From Rhodococcus sp. 06-462-5 (GTDB lineage Bacteria > Actinomycetota > Actinomycetes > Mycobacteriales > Mycobacteriaceae), in the NCBI RefSeq assembly GCF_002258315.1, contig NZ_NOYD01000014.1:248001-312000 (forward strand): 64,000 nucleotides of DNA, read 5' to 3'. Below the pieces are notes generated by a model. That model saw nothing but the letters and a program-made list of their open reading frames with translations, did no database searches and was not told the origin of the DNA. Made by a program: the position numbers and the translations under genes. Below, piece after piece: positions 19,002-27,311 of this stretch (the stretch's first letter is position 1; each line of letters begins with the position of its first letter).

Positions 19002-19397
19002 TCAGCCGATGCCGGGGATGAAACCGGGGTAGACGAAGTGCCCGGGACCGCCGCCGGGCAACAGCTGACCCGTCGAGCCCGGGTAGTTCATGTTCAGCAG
19101 AATCAGCTTGTGCGGGTTGCCATTCGAATCGGCCTGCCAGCAGGAGCCGAGCACGCCGTGAAATCCGGTGCACACGATGCGGGTGCTGTTGCCGTAGGGG
19201 GACGTCAATCGGTTCTCGCTGACGAAGGGGTTCCAGTAGTCCGGGTCCTGAGGAGTGAGGAAGCCGGTGACGTCCTGTGGAGCAGACGGACTCGGATACG
19301 GCGGCGGAGTAGGCCACTCGTCGGCGGCGGCCGTTCCCATGCCCAGGGCGGCGGCACCTGCAATGACGCAAGCAATGACGGCGGTGCGACGAAACAT
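19002..19397 (-). CDS. Small secreted protein of unknown function
   Basis: ATG 19397, with an AAGGAG 6-7 bp upstream, gives 131 residues. A signal peptide (MFRRTAVIACVIAGAAALG, cleavage near AAADEW) leads a Pro-rich mature protein with a paired-Cys region (VCTGFHGVLGSCWQ) and Gly/Pro end. It resembles small exported proteins of mycobacteria and rhodococci but I recognise no family. It is convergent with ndh. Confidence 0.7.
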   Translation of the reverse strand: MFRRTAVIACVIAGAAALGMGTAAADEWPTPPPYPSPSAPQDVTGFLTPQDPDYWNPFVSENRLTSPYGNSTRIVCTGFHGVLGSCWQADSNGNPHKLILLNMNYPGSTGQLLPGGGPGHFVYPGFIPGIG

Positions 19398-19635
19398 CTC
19401 GATCGACTCCTTCGCGGGGCGGGCACCCAATAGACCACAGACACTCGTCTCGTGGGAACACCTCTACGTCTGCGCTGCTGATTCCGACGACTACGAGCGG
19501 CCCATCGTCTCGCTGTATTCGCTGCTGCCCGTGGGTGTGGTGACCGCGGTGATCGTCGTCGCAGCCTGTGTTTTCGCCACCCGCGGCAAGCGCCAGGACC
19601 ATCACGATCGAGTCTCGGAATCGTCCGGTCCGTGA
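19375..19635 (+). CDS. Possible small single-pass membrane protein
   Basis: The frame ending at 19635 contains SWEHLYVCAADSDDYERPI, then a hydrophobic span (LLPVGVVTAVIVVAACVFA) and a charged tail. That composition is unlike a shadow frame. The start is unclear: ATG 19375 would overlap the 5' end of the divergent secreted-protein gene, and no good ribosome site is seen. Otherwise the 328-bp gap 19398-19725 holds only promoters. Confidence 0.35.
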   Translation: MTAVRRNISIDSFAGRAPNRPQTLVSWEHLYVCAADSDDYERPIVSLYSLLPVGVVTAVIVVAACVFATRGKRQDHHDRVSESSGP

Positions 19636-19725
19636 CGCTTCGGACGGTTGCTCGAGGTAACGTCACCTCATCTTCGGCCGATGTAGAGACTCGACCGGTG
19701 TAACTCGACGAAAAGGTGAAACAGC

Positions 19726-20778
19726 GTGCCACGATCTCGACGACACGGCTTCCGGCGAATCGGTTCGGCTACGGCCGTCGCCCTCGCAGTGGCGATTCTT
19801 CCGACCGCGCTGATGACGCCCGTCGCGTCCGCAGACGAACTGCCTGCGGCCACGACGCAGTCGAGCAACGGCTCGCGAATCGAGTCGGTGAACACCCTCG
19901 ACAACCGCCAGGTTCAGCTCCAGGTGTTCTCGGCGTCGATGAACCGCACCATCCCCGTGACGGTGCAGAAGCCGGCCGACGACAGCGTGTCCCGCCCGGT
20001 GCTGTACCTGCTCAACGGCGCAGGCGGCGGCGAGGATGCCGCATCGTGGCAGTCGCAGACCGACGCCGAGGCCTTCTTCTCGGACAAGAACGCCTACATC
20101 GTGACCCCGCAGAAGGGCAAGTGGTCGTACTACACCGACTGGCTGCAGGACGATCCGAAGCTCGGCAGCAACAAGTGGAGCACCTTCCTCGGTGAAGAAC
20201 TGCCCCCGCTGATCGACGCCCAGTTCGACACCAACGGTCGCCAGTCGCTCGCAGCACTGTCCATGACGGGCACCTCGGTTCTCAACATCGCGATCAAGTA
20301 CCCGGGCAAGTTCGCCGGTGTCGCTGCGTACAGCGGCTGCGCTCAGACCTCCGACCCCATCGGTCAGCAGTTCGTCAAGCTCGTCGTCGAGACCTACGGC
20401 GGCGGCAACGTCGAGAACATGTGGGGACCGCTCGACGGCCCCGTGTGGCGCGAGAACGATCCGCTGCTCAACGCCGAGAAGCTTCGCGGAACGCAGATCT
20501 ACATGAGCACCGGCAGCGGCCTACCGGGTGCACCGAACGACACCTTCGCCAACCCGCGTCTGAAGAACGACCCGGCGACGCTCGCCAACCAGGTCATCGT
20601 CGGCGGCGGCATCGAAGTTGCCACCAACTTCTGCACCTCGAACCTGGCCAAGCGCCTCGACCAGCTCGGAATCCCGGCCACGGTCGACTTCCGCCCGGTC
20701 GGAAACCACTCGTGGGGCTACTGGCAGGACGACCTGCACAAGTCCTGGCCTTTCCTGGCGGGATCGCTCGGCATCTGA
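19726..20778 (+). CDS. Antigen-85-type mycolyltransferase
   Basis: GTG 19726 opens a 350-residue secreted esterase-fold protein with a signal peptide ending near residue 36 (PVASADE). The nucleophile is S179 in ALSMTGTSVLN, and the C-terminal catalytic His lies in GNHSWGYWQDDL. Ag85-family enzymes transfer mycolic acids between trehalose monomycolate, arabinogalactan and trehalose in the envelope. This marks a mycolate-producing host. It is monocistronic, with a terminator 18 bp downstream. Confidence 0.92.
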   Translation: MPRSRRHGFRRIGSATAVALAVAILPTALMTPVASADELPAATTQSSNGSRIESVNTLDNRQVQLQVFSASMNRTIPVTVQKPADDSVSRPVLYLLNGAGGGEDAASWQSQTDAEAFFSDKNAYIVTPQKGKWSYYTDWLQDDPKLGSNKWSTFLGEELPPLIDAQFDTNGRQSLAALSMTGTSVLNIAIKYPGKFAGVAAYSGCAQTSDPIGQQFVKLVVETYGGGNVENMWGPLDGPVWRENDPLLNAEKLRGTQIYMSTGSGLPGAPNDTFANPRLKNDPATLANQVIVGGGIEVATNFCTSNLAKRLDQLGIPATVDFRPVGNHSWGYWQDDLHKSWPFLAGSLGI

Positions 20779-20795
20779 TCCTCGGAACACCGAAC

Positions 20796-20830
20796 AACGG
20801 CCACCTGCACCTCGTGTGCGGGTGGCCGTT
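20796..20830 (+). terminator. Rho-independent-type terminator after the mycolyltransferase gene
   Basis: AACGGCCACC (20796-20805) pairs perfectly with GGTGGCCGTT (20821-20830). A pyrimidine-rich CTTCGTTCTC follows. Confidence 0.7.
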
Positions 20831-20883
20831 CTTCGTTCTCCGGGGCGGTGGATCGGCGTAGAAATCGAACGTATGATCGAACG

Positions 20884-21180
20884 ATGGCACGGCGCGCGCA
20901 ACCTCGACCGGCGTCTGCCGTGCGCCCCTTCAAGTTGCTCCGCCCGCCGCTGAAGGTGTGGATCGACCTGAACATCCTCTACCCACTGCCGCCACACCAC
21001 GCGTCGAAGTTCAACCCCGAGGGATTCGATGTTCGACGCGTGGTGCCGGGAGACCTGGTCGAATGGTCGATCACCGTGGACGGGGATTGGCTCGGTCGCG
21101 TCACGTACGAGTTGATGTCGCGAGACCGAAGCGAAACCGTCACGCACTGGGTGCCCAGCCGGGCACTCAAGCCGCTGTAG
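20884..21180 (+). CDS. Small hypothetical cytoplasmic protein
   Basis: ATG 20884 gives a 98-residue basic protein (MARRAQPRPASAVRPFKLL...) without signal peptide or membrane span. The middle (DVRRVVPGDLVEWSITVDGDWLGRVTYEL) looks like a small beta-rich domain. I recognise no family. It lies between two strong terminators and so is probably expressed alone. Confidence 0.6.
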   Translation: MARRAQPRPASAVRPFKLLRPPLKVWIDLNILYPLPPHHASKFNPEGFDVRRVVPGDLVEWSITVDGDWLGRVTYELMSRDRSETVTHWVPSRALKPL

Positions 21181-21206
21181 GGACGAGACCCGCTGCACAG
21201 GACGAG

Positions 21207-21238
21207 AAAAGCCCCGCCTCGAAGGAGGCGGGGCTTTT
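21207..21238. terminator. Strong bidirectional terminator
   Basis: AAAAGCCCCGCCTC (21207-21220) and its exact reverse complement (21225-21238) flank a 4-nt loop. A-run and T-run on opposite sides make it work in both directions, serving the convergent genes at 20884-21180 and 21254-21844. Confidence 0.92.
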
Positions 21239-21253
21239 GTCGTGTAATTACTT

Positions 21254-21844
21254 TCAGAAGCTGTGCTTGCGAGCCTTCTTGGCGAGCTTGCGGGTGGTGC
21301 GCTTCGACGGCACGAACAGGTGCGCAGCGCTGTTGCGACGGTTGCGTCGACGGATGAGCACGAACGCGACAGCACCGGCAACGGCTGCGATGGCGGCGAT
21401 GACGGGAGTGCCGACCTTCGCGGCCTCGGCCACATCCTCGCTGTCGATGTTGCGAACCTTGGTCTTCACGTCGTCGGCGACGGCGGAGGCCTTGTCGGCT
21501 GCCTTGTCGGCGACCTGGGACGCCTTCTCCTTCACGTCGTCGGCATCGATGTTGCCGACCTTGTCCTTGACGGTGTCCTTGACGTCCTCGGCAACATCGG
21601 CCGCCTTGTCGGCGACGTCGGAAGCGGCATGCTTGGCCTCCTTGGCTGCACCGGCTGCGGAGTCGGCAACACTTTCGGCGGCATCGGAGACCTTGTCGGC
21701 GGCCTGATGAGTGTTGGCCTTCGTCTGATCCTTGGCACCTTCGGCGCGCAGGCTGTCGTCACCGGTTGCCTCGCCTGCCTTCTCCTTCGCAGTCCCGGCC
21801 AGTTCCTCTGCCTTGTGCTGAGCCTTGTCGATGAAGTCGGCCAT
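21254..21844 (-). CDS. CsbD-like/LEA-like stress protein with C-terminal membrane anchor
   Basis: ATG 21844 starts a 196-residue protein. The N-terminus (MADFIDKAQHKAEELAGTAKEKAGEATGDD) resembles CsbD general-stress proteins. About 90 residues of Ala/Lys/Asp 11-mer-like repeats follow (VADKAADVAEDVKD type), as in LEA proteins and apolipoproteins. A hydrophobic span (VIAAIAAVAGAVAFVLI) and a basic tail end it. It may protect membranes in desiccation or osmotic stress (inference). Confidence 0.75.
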   Translation of the reverse strand: MADFIDKAQHKAEELAGTAKEKAGEATGDDSLRAEGAKDQTKANTHQAADKVSDAAESVADSAAGAAKEAKHAASDVADKAADVAEDVKDTVKDKVGNIDADDVKEKASQVADKAADKASAVADDVKTKVRNIDSEDVAEAAKVGTPVIAAIAAVAGAVAFVLIRRRNRRNSAAHLFVPSKRTTRKLAKKARKHSF

Positions 21845-21987
21845 CGGTGCGTACCTCTTTCGTGTAGGTCGTCTCCGGACATCCGGAGCTGGGGGCGTCG
21901 CGGACGACGCCGATAAGTATGAGTCGAACCGGCTGCTCCGAAACATACGTCGAGCGGGAGTGTGATGGGTCACTATCGACGGTCGGG

Positions 21988-22635
21988 CTACACGGGTCGG
22001 GGCGTCCGAAGTGCGGCGGTGACCAACTCGACGAGCGTGTCGATGTACGGGGTGAAGGTGTCGTCGGTCGGTTCGCCTCCGGAGCTGCAGCTCAGCGCCC
22101 ACTCCTGGGCGAAGATGTTGGCGGCACCGATGATCGCGAGAATGACCAGACGATAGTTTCTGTCGGGCAGTTCTCCTCGTGCTGCGGCGGCAGTTGCCAG
22201 GGAGTCGAACATCTCGACGACGACGTCTCGCTGGTTCATGCGCCACAACTCGATGTCGGTACTGACCCCGACCACCTCGACGTAACAGACCCGAGCCGCC
22301 ATCCGGGTTCTGCACGTGACGCCGAGGTACGCCCGGATCGCGGCGTCGATCGACTCCACCGCCGAGTGCCGACCGTCGTCGGACAGTGCGTCACGCGCAG
22401 CGCGCTCGCCGTCCTGATTCATGGTGGTGACGATCTTCTTGAGCAGCTCCGACCGGCTTCCGATCTCGCGATAGAAGTGACGGGTCGACACATTGGACTC
22501 CGAGCACAACATGCCGATCGTCGTCGCGGCGTATCCGTGCGTGCCGAACAGACCGATCCCGGTGTCCATCAGGCGGGTGAGCCGTTCGGAGGACCGCTCC
22601 TGTGGGGATCTGCCTGCGTACTTCCGGTCGGGCAT
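21988..22635 (-). CDS. TetR-family transcriptional regulator
   Basis: With ATG 22635 (MPDRKYAGRSPQERS) the protein is 215 residues; a start at 22680 is possible and neither has a clear ribosome site. A TetR helix-turn-helix lies at about 35-65 (TTIGMLCSESNVSTRHFYREIGSR). The C-terminal half is helical and probably ligand-binding. It is a candidate for binding the palindrome at 22947-22962, though the TetR at 25418 is equally close to the cluster. Confidence 0.82.
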   Translation of the reverse strand: MPDRKYAGRSPQERSSERLTRLMDTGIGLFGTHGYAATTIGMLCSESNVSTRHFYREIGSRSELLKKIVTTMNQDGERAARDALSDDGRHSAVESIDAAIRAYLGVTCRTRMAARVCYVEVVGVSTDIELWRMNQRDVVVEMFDSLATAAAARGELPDRNYRLVILAIIGAANIFAQEWALSCSSGGEPTDDTFTPYIDTLVELVTAALRTPRPV

Positions 22636-22708
22636 GGGTCCGAGCGTACTGATCGAGCCCGCCTCGTCGGGTGATGTCACAAAACGGACATGACCGCTCC
22701 CGAGCTCA

Positions 22709-22867
22709 TCACGGGCGTCGACGCGTCCGAAGTCGCTTCGGCCACGTCGAGCGCACCGGCTTGTACGCCCCGGCCAAGGCGCGTCGGTCGAAGTCCATGC
22801 CTGCTCCGCGCGAGGTGAACAGAACGAGGGCGATGATTCCTGCGGCCCCGACCACCACGGGAGTCAT
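22709..22867 (-). CDS. Possible 52-residue membrane protein
   Basis: The frame holds a hydrophobic segment (VVVGAAGIIALVLFTS) followed by a basic tail. ATG 22867 has GGAAG about 9 bp upstream; the longer reading from 22951 would begin inside the operator and is less likely. No family is recognised. Confidence 0.35.
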   Translation of the reverse strand: MTPVVVGAAGIIALVLFTSRGAGMDFDRRALAGAYKPVRSTWPKRLRTRRRP

Positions 22868-22946
22868 CGGGCGTTGCTTCCACTGCGACGTGAGCGGTTC
22901 ATGAGAGTTCCTGTCTTCGATGTACAAGAAGACTGGCATTGACATC

Positions 22947-22962
22947 ACCATTCGTCAATGGC
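22947..22962. promoter_or_regulatory. Palindromic operator upstream of flavin monooxygenase 1
   Basis: The minus strand reads GCCATTGACGAATGGT, two bases different from the palindrome at 27273-27288. It lies 80 bp upstream of the monooxygenase start. A second nested pair, ACATCAC (22942-22948) and GTGATGT (22970-22976), surrounds it. It is probably a TetR-type operator controlling the cluster. Confidence 0.6.
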
Positions 22963-23042
22963 ACATTGTGTGATGTAGGTCGCGGTGTCGCTGCTGAAGG
23001 CGCGAACCCCGATGGAGTTCGGCAACACAGCAGAGGTGCGAC

Positions 23043-24578
23043 GTGAAGAAAAGTCAGGCCCAGTGGCCCGAGATCGACGGTTCTGCCGACAACTTCCAGG
23101 ACGTTCTCATCATCGGCGCCGGTATATCGGGCATCGGAGCGGCATATCGCCTGCAGCAGATGGCACCGGAACTGAGCTACACAATCCTCGAAGGGCGCGA
23201 GCGAGCAGGCGGTACCTGGGATCTGTTCCGGTACCCCGGTATTCGCTCCGACAGTGACATCTTCACGTTCGCGTTCCCGCACACGCCGTGGCAGGGCGAC
23301 ACCCTTCTCGCTCACGGCGAGGACATCCGCAATTACATCGTCGATACCGCCTACGCCAACGGCATCGACGAGCGCACGCGCTTCTCGACCATGGTCACGG
23401 CAGCGAACTGGGACTCGTCGACGGACCTGTGGACGGTCGACGCCCTGACGAACGGTGTTCCCACGACGTACCGCAGTCGATTCGTGTTTCTGTGCACCGG
23501 CTACTTCGACTATTCCGGTGGATACACCCCCGACCTCCCCGGGCTCAAGGACTTCGCCGGACGGGTCGTGCATCCGCAGCAGTGGCCGGCGGACCTCGAT
23601 CACTCCGGCAAGAAGGTCGTCGTGATCGGAAGTGGAGCAACCGCAATCACATTGGTGCCCTCGCTTGCGGTCGACGCCGAGTCGGTGACGATGCTCCAGC
23701 GTTCACCGACCTACATAGCTTCGCTGCCGATGACCGATCCGTTCACCACGATCACCAAGCGCCTACTTCCGGACACTCTCGCCCACAGCGCATTGCGTTG
23801 GCGCAACGCCCTGTTGATGGTCGGTTCCTACCAGCTCTGCCGCCGCGCACCGAACGCGGCCCGCAAGGTCTTTCGCGCGATGACGAAAGCCCAACTGCCG
23901 CGAGGATACGACGTCGACAAGCACTTCGATCCCACCTACGCCCCATGGGACCAGCGCCTGTGCGTCGTGCCGGACGGCGATCTCTTCAAGGCCATTCGCT
24001 CCGGTCGCGCAACCGTGGTGACCGACCGGGTCGCCGAGGTTACCACCGACGGTATTCGAGTGGAATCGGGCGAGACGATCCCCGCCGACATCATCGTCAC
24101 CGCAACGGGGTTGCAGCTCCAGGCCTTCGGCGGAATCGAACTGTCGTTGGACGGAAAGCCGTTCCAGGCGAGCGACAAGTTCGTCTACAAGGGCCACATG
24201 CTCGAAGACGTGCCCAACGTCGCCTGGTGCATCGGGTACACCAATGCATCGTGGACGCTCAAAGCCGACATGACAGCCCAGGCAGTGGCGAAATTGTTGG
24301 TGTACATGCGGTCTCACGGCTATACGCATGCCGTCCCGGACCGGCAGGGCAAGTCCGTGGGATCTCGCCCGGTGGTCGATCTCGCCTCCGGTTACGTCAC
24401 GCGGTCCCTGAACGAACTACCCAAATCGGGGACCGAGCGCCCGTGGTCGGTGCGCCAGAACTACATTCTGGACAGAATCGACGCACGATTCGACGACCTG
24501 ACGGAATCGATGAGGTTCGGTCGAACCGTGCCTACCCGGGCGGCGGAACGCGAGGCAACAGACGCGGTCACCGCGTAG
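23043..24578 (+). CDS. Flavin-containing Baeyer-Villiger-type monooxygenase
   Basis: The 511-residue protein starts at GTG 23043. It has an FAD motif (LIIGAGISGIGAA, about 20-32), the Baeyer-Villiger fingerprint FAGRVVHPQQWP, and a second Rossmann motif (VVVIGSGATAITL). It should use NADPH and O2 to oxidise ketones, or thioethers and amines, in the cytoplasm. It resembles mycobacterial MymA/EthA-type enzymes. An alpha/beta hydrolase follows after 21 bp and could open the ester product. Confidence 0.88.
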   Translation: MKKSQAQWPEIDGSADNFQDVLIIGAGISGIGAAYRLQQMAPELSYTILEGRERAGGTWDLFRYPGIRSDSDIFTFAFPHTPWQGDTLLAHGEDIRNYIVDTAYANGIDERTRFSTMVTAANWDSSTDLWTVDALTNGVPTTYRSRFVFLCTGYFDYSGGYTPDLPGLKDFAGRVVHPQQWPADLDHSGKKVVVIGSGATAITLVPSLAVDAESVTMLQRSPTYIASLPMTDPFTTITKRLLPDTLAHSALRWRNALLMVGSYQLCRRAPNAARKVFRAMTKAQLPRGYDVDKHFDPTYAPWDQRLCVVPDGDLFKAIRSGRATVVTDRVAEVTTDGIRVESGETIPADIIVTATGLQLQAFGGIELSLDGKPFQASDKFVYKGHMLEDVPNVAWCIGYTNASWTLKADMTAQAVAKLLVYMRSHGYTHAVPDRQGKSVGSRPVVDLASGYVTRSLNELPKSGTERPWSVRQNYILDRIDARFDDLTESMRFGRTVPTRAAEREATDAVTA

Positions 24579-24599
24579 ACGACAGAGAGTGGAACTGCA

Positions 24600-25421
24600 G
24601 TGACTTTCGATATCGATGGCCGGGCTCTCGCGCACACGATCCGCGGAGAGGGGCCGACGTTGGTGCTCATCCACGGCATCGTGCACCGGCAGCACGCGTG
24701 GGACAGCGTCGTCGACGCACTGGCGCGCCATCGGCGAGTGGTGACCGTGGACCTGCCCGGACACGGTGATTCGCCCGAGCTGCCCACCGAGGAATTCGAT
24801 CTCGGTCCATGGATCGTCGTCGAACTCGAACGATTCCTCGAGCAGATCTCGGTGGACGGCGAGAAGCCGCACGTGGCAGGCAACTCTCTGGGCGGCTACT
24901 TCGCGCTCGAACTCGCCGCCCGCGGGTCGGTGGCGTCCGCGACCGCCCTGTCGCCGGCCGGTTTCTTTCGCGGACACTGGGATCAGACGCGGGCGCTGCT
25001 CGTCTTTCGGTTGCTGCGGGCCGCGTCGCGAGTCATCGGTCCGATCGCGCCCACGGTCATGCGTTCGGTCGTCGGACGTACTGTGGCAAACGGCGTGTTC
25101 TACGCCAAGCCGTGGCGAGTTCCCGCGGCAACCGCCACGATCGACGCGCTGAGCATCACCACCAATCGAGCAATCGACGCGGCCGGAAACGCTGTGCCGC
25201 GCTTCAGCACTCCGGTCGACGAGTCCGTCCCGGTCACCGTCGCATGGGGTCGTCGCGACTGGGTGCTGCCGGTGTATCAGGCACCGCTGGTGCGTCGGAC
25301 CTTTCCGCAGGCAGAGGTGACGACATATCCGGGGCTCGGGCACGTGCCGATGACGGACGATCCGGAGCGGGTGGCGTCCATTCTGCTGCGGGGATCACGA
25401 ACGGTCTCGCAGTCGGCGTGA
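24600..25421 (+). CDS. Alpha/beta-hydrolase
   Basis: This 273-residue hydrolase has the oxyanion segment LIHGIVHRQ, a nucleophile elbow GNSLGGYF, and a catalytic His in GLGHVPMTDDP. The fold and position suggest hydrolysis of an ester or lactone made by the monooxygenase encoded just upstream. Its stop overlaps the next start by 4 bp (GTGA). Confidence 0.87.
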   Translation: MTFDIDGRALAHTIRGEGPTLVLIHGIVHRQHAWDSVVDALARHRRVVTVDLPGHGDSPELPTEEFDLGPWIVVELERFLEQISVDGEKPHVAGNSLGGYFALELAARGSVASATALSPAGFFRGHWDQTRALLVFRLLRAASRVIGPIAPTVMRSVVGRTVANGVFYAKPWRVPAATATIDALSITTNRAIDAAGNAVPRFSTPVDESVPVTVAWGRRDWVLPVYQAPLVRRTFPQAEVTTYPGLGHVPMTDDPERVASILLRGSRTVSQSA

Positions 25422-26095
25422 GCGCTCCGGAGAAGGTCGACGGGCGAAGCCACCGGTGGCACGATCACCGGATCGCCCGGCGTCAGGAACTGCTCGACTG
25501 CACTCTGGCCGCGATTCGTCGGCACGGCCACGACATCGGCATGGACGAGATCGCCTCGGCGAACGGTGTCTCGAAAACCGTCCTCTACAAGCACTTCGCC
25601 GACAAGAAGGGCCTGGCGGACGCCGCGATGGCTCGATACGTCGAGACGGCGCTGGTGCCTCGGATGCGGGACGCGATGTCCGACTACCTCGACGAGTACC
25701 ACCTCACCCGCGCAGTGATTTCCGCCTACGTCACGACTGTCGCCACCGATCCCGATATTTACATCTACGTTCACAACAACAACGCCGTCTCGGGCGATCA
25801 CGACGTCATCACCGCCGCGGAGGGACTGATCGCAGAGTTGCTGGCCGGCGTCATCGACGACACATTTGCCGAGCGAGAGTTCTCCACGGTCGGCTCGATG
25901 CCCATGGCCTTCGCGATGATCGGTGCGGTTCGACTGGCGTCACACTGGTGGATGTACGACCGGACGATGTCGGTCGAAGAACTCGTCGACTACCTGACCA
26001 TGATGGTGTGGGGCGGTATCGCGGGCATAGCGCGCTCGGGAGGCTCCGCTGCACGATTCGCGTCGGAACCTCACCCGTTGACCCTCGAGGGCTGA
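25418..26095 (+). CDS. TetR-family transcriptional regulator
   Basis: GTG 25418 gives 225 residues. The helix-turn-helix (MDEIASANGVSKTVLYKHFADKKGL) is at about 40-65. The rest is an alpha-helical ligand-binding domain. Cotranslation with the hydrolase implies it controls this operon, most simply through the palindromes at 22947 and 27273. A short stem (GAGGGC/GCCCTC, 26087-26103) lies between it and the convergent reductase gene. Confidence 0.87.
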   Translation: MSAPEKVDGRSHRWHDHRIARRQELLDCTLAAIRRHGHDIGMDEIASANGVSKTVLYKHFADKKGLADAAMARYVETALVPRMRDAMSDYLDEYHLTRAVISAYVTTVATDPDIYIYVHNNNAVSGDHDVITAAEGLIAELLAGVIDDTFAEREFSTVGSMPMAFAMIGAVRLASHWWMYDRTMSVEELVDYLTMMVWGGIAGIARSGGSAARFASEPHPLTLEG

Positions 26096-26111
26096 GCGCC
26101 CTCCGCTGGCA

Positions 26112-27206
26112 TCAGCGGTCGAACACCGCACGAATCGGCTCGGCAGCGGACACCGACTGGCACGCCAAGCGGACCCCGTGCCCGAGTTCGTAGTCGTCGA
26201 GAGTCTCGTTGGCGAGCATGGTCACGGTGCCCTCGGTGAGGGTGTACGCGCAGCCGCCGCAGGTCCCTTCACGGCAGACGTACGGCGGGTCGAGGCCGAG
26301 CTCGAGCAGGCGGTCGAGTAGCTTGGTGTCGGCATTCCACTCGAATTCGGTTGCCACTCCGTCGATCTCGACCTCGGCGGTGACGGAGTCCGCCTCCGAT
26401 CCGGACGTGACCGGCGATTCGACGTGTCGAAACGGATTCGACTCGAAAGACGCGAACACTTCGCGGTGGGTACGACGAACAGTCACACCGGCGCCTTCGA
26501 GCCATTCTTCCGCGACGTTCATGAACGGCGGCGGACCGCAGAGAAAGACCTCGCAGTCGTCGGCGACGACGACTCCTGTCGCTGCCAGACCGGCAGCGGT
26601 GGGGAGTCCCGAATCCGAGGTGTACCAGTGGTGCACCTCGAGTCGATCGGGGAACCGAGACTGCAACTGCGCCAACTGTTCCGCGAAGATCACCGACTCG
26701 CGGTCCTGGTTCGCGTAGACGAGGGTCATCCGGTTGCCGTGGCGGAGGAGGGCGGTCTCGATGATCGACAGAATGGGGGTGATGCCGCTGCCCGCGGCCA
26801 TCAGCACGAAGTCGCAGTCCCAACTCTGGGGGCCGAACATACCGGACGGTGCCAGCGCATTCAGACGCATCCCTCGAATCGCGTTCTCGTGCAGCCACTG
26901 CGACGCGAGACCGTTCGGGATCCGTTTGACGGTCACGGTCGGCTGGTCGTGGCGGACCGGGGAGCTCGAGAACGAGTAGCAGCGCGCCACGGACCCCTCG
27001 TCCGAACAGGGGATCTCGAGGGTGAGGAACTGCCCTGCTTCGTAGGAGAACTGCGTGGCCAGATGTTCGGGAACGGTGAACGTCAGCGAGATCGCGTCCT
27101 CGGTTTCGTGCACGACCCGGTCGATCTCGAGTGCGACGATCCTGGTCGCGGTGTCGTCTTCGCGCGCTGCGAGGTCTGCCGGTGGTCGGCTTCCGAACGT
27201 CGTCAC
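26112..27206 (-). CDS. KshB-like 2Fe-2S oxygenase reductase
   Basis: GTG 27206 is chosen because AGGAG lies 6 bp before it; the longer frame from 27254 would put that site inside codons. The 364-residue protein has an FAD-binding domain (RCYSFSSSP), an NAD(P) domain (LMAAGSGITPILSI) and a C-terminal plant-type ferredoxin (CREGTCGGCAYTL plus a later Cys). This order is that of reductases such as KshB and PaaE. It could feed electrons to the diiron protein encoded at 29196; that partner is inferred. Confidence 0.87.
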   Translation of the reverse strand: MTTFGSRPPADLAAREDDTATRIVALEIDRVVHETEDAISLTFTVPEHLATQFSYEAGQFLTLEIPCSDEGSVARCYSFSSSPVRHDQPTVTVKRIPNGLASQWLHENAIRGMRLNALAPSGMFGPQSWDCDFVLMAAGSGITPILSIIETALLRHGNRMTLVYANQDRESVIFAEQLAQLQSRFPDRLEVHHWYTSDSGLPTAAGLAATGVVVADDCEVFLCGPPPFMNVAEEWLEGAGVTVRRTHREVFASFESNPFRHVESPVTSGSEADSVTAEVEIDGVATEFEWNADTKLLDRLLELGLDPPYVCREGTCGGCAYTLTEGTVTMLANETLDDYELGHGVRLACQSVSAAEPIRAVFDR

Positions 27207-27272
27207 CAGCTGCTCCTCAGGGCTCGAAATGGGTCTGCCGTCACTGTTGCACACTTCGCCACTATTTAATAG

Positions 27273-27288
27273 GCCATTGACAAATGGC
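27273..27288. promoter_or_regulatory. Perfect 16-bp palindromic operator between reductase and esterase genes
   Basis: GCCATTGACAAATGGC has exact 6-bp arms around GACA and lies 24 bp before the esterase start. CTATT and AATAG extend the symmetry outside it. Apart from two positions it is the site at 22947-22962, so one regulator probably governs both promoters. Confidence 0.65.
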
Positions 27289-27311
27289 GAATAGAGAGTG
27301 AAGGTGACGTC

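Noticed and set aside
22671..22904. 77-codon plus-strand frame
   Set aside because: It is opposite the small membrane-protein frame, has no ribosome site and shows shadow-type composition.
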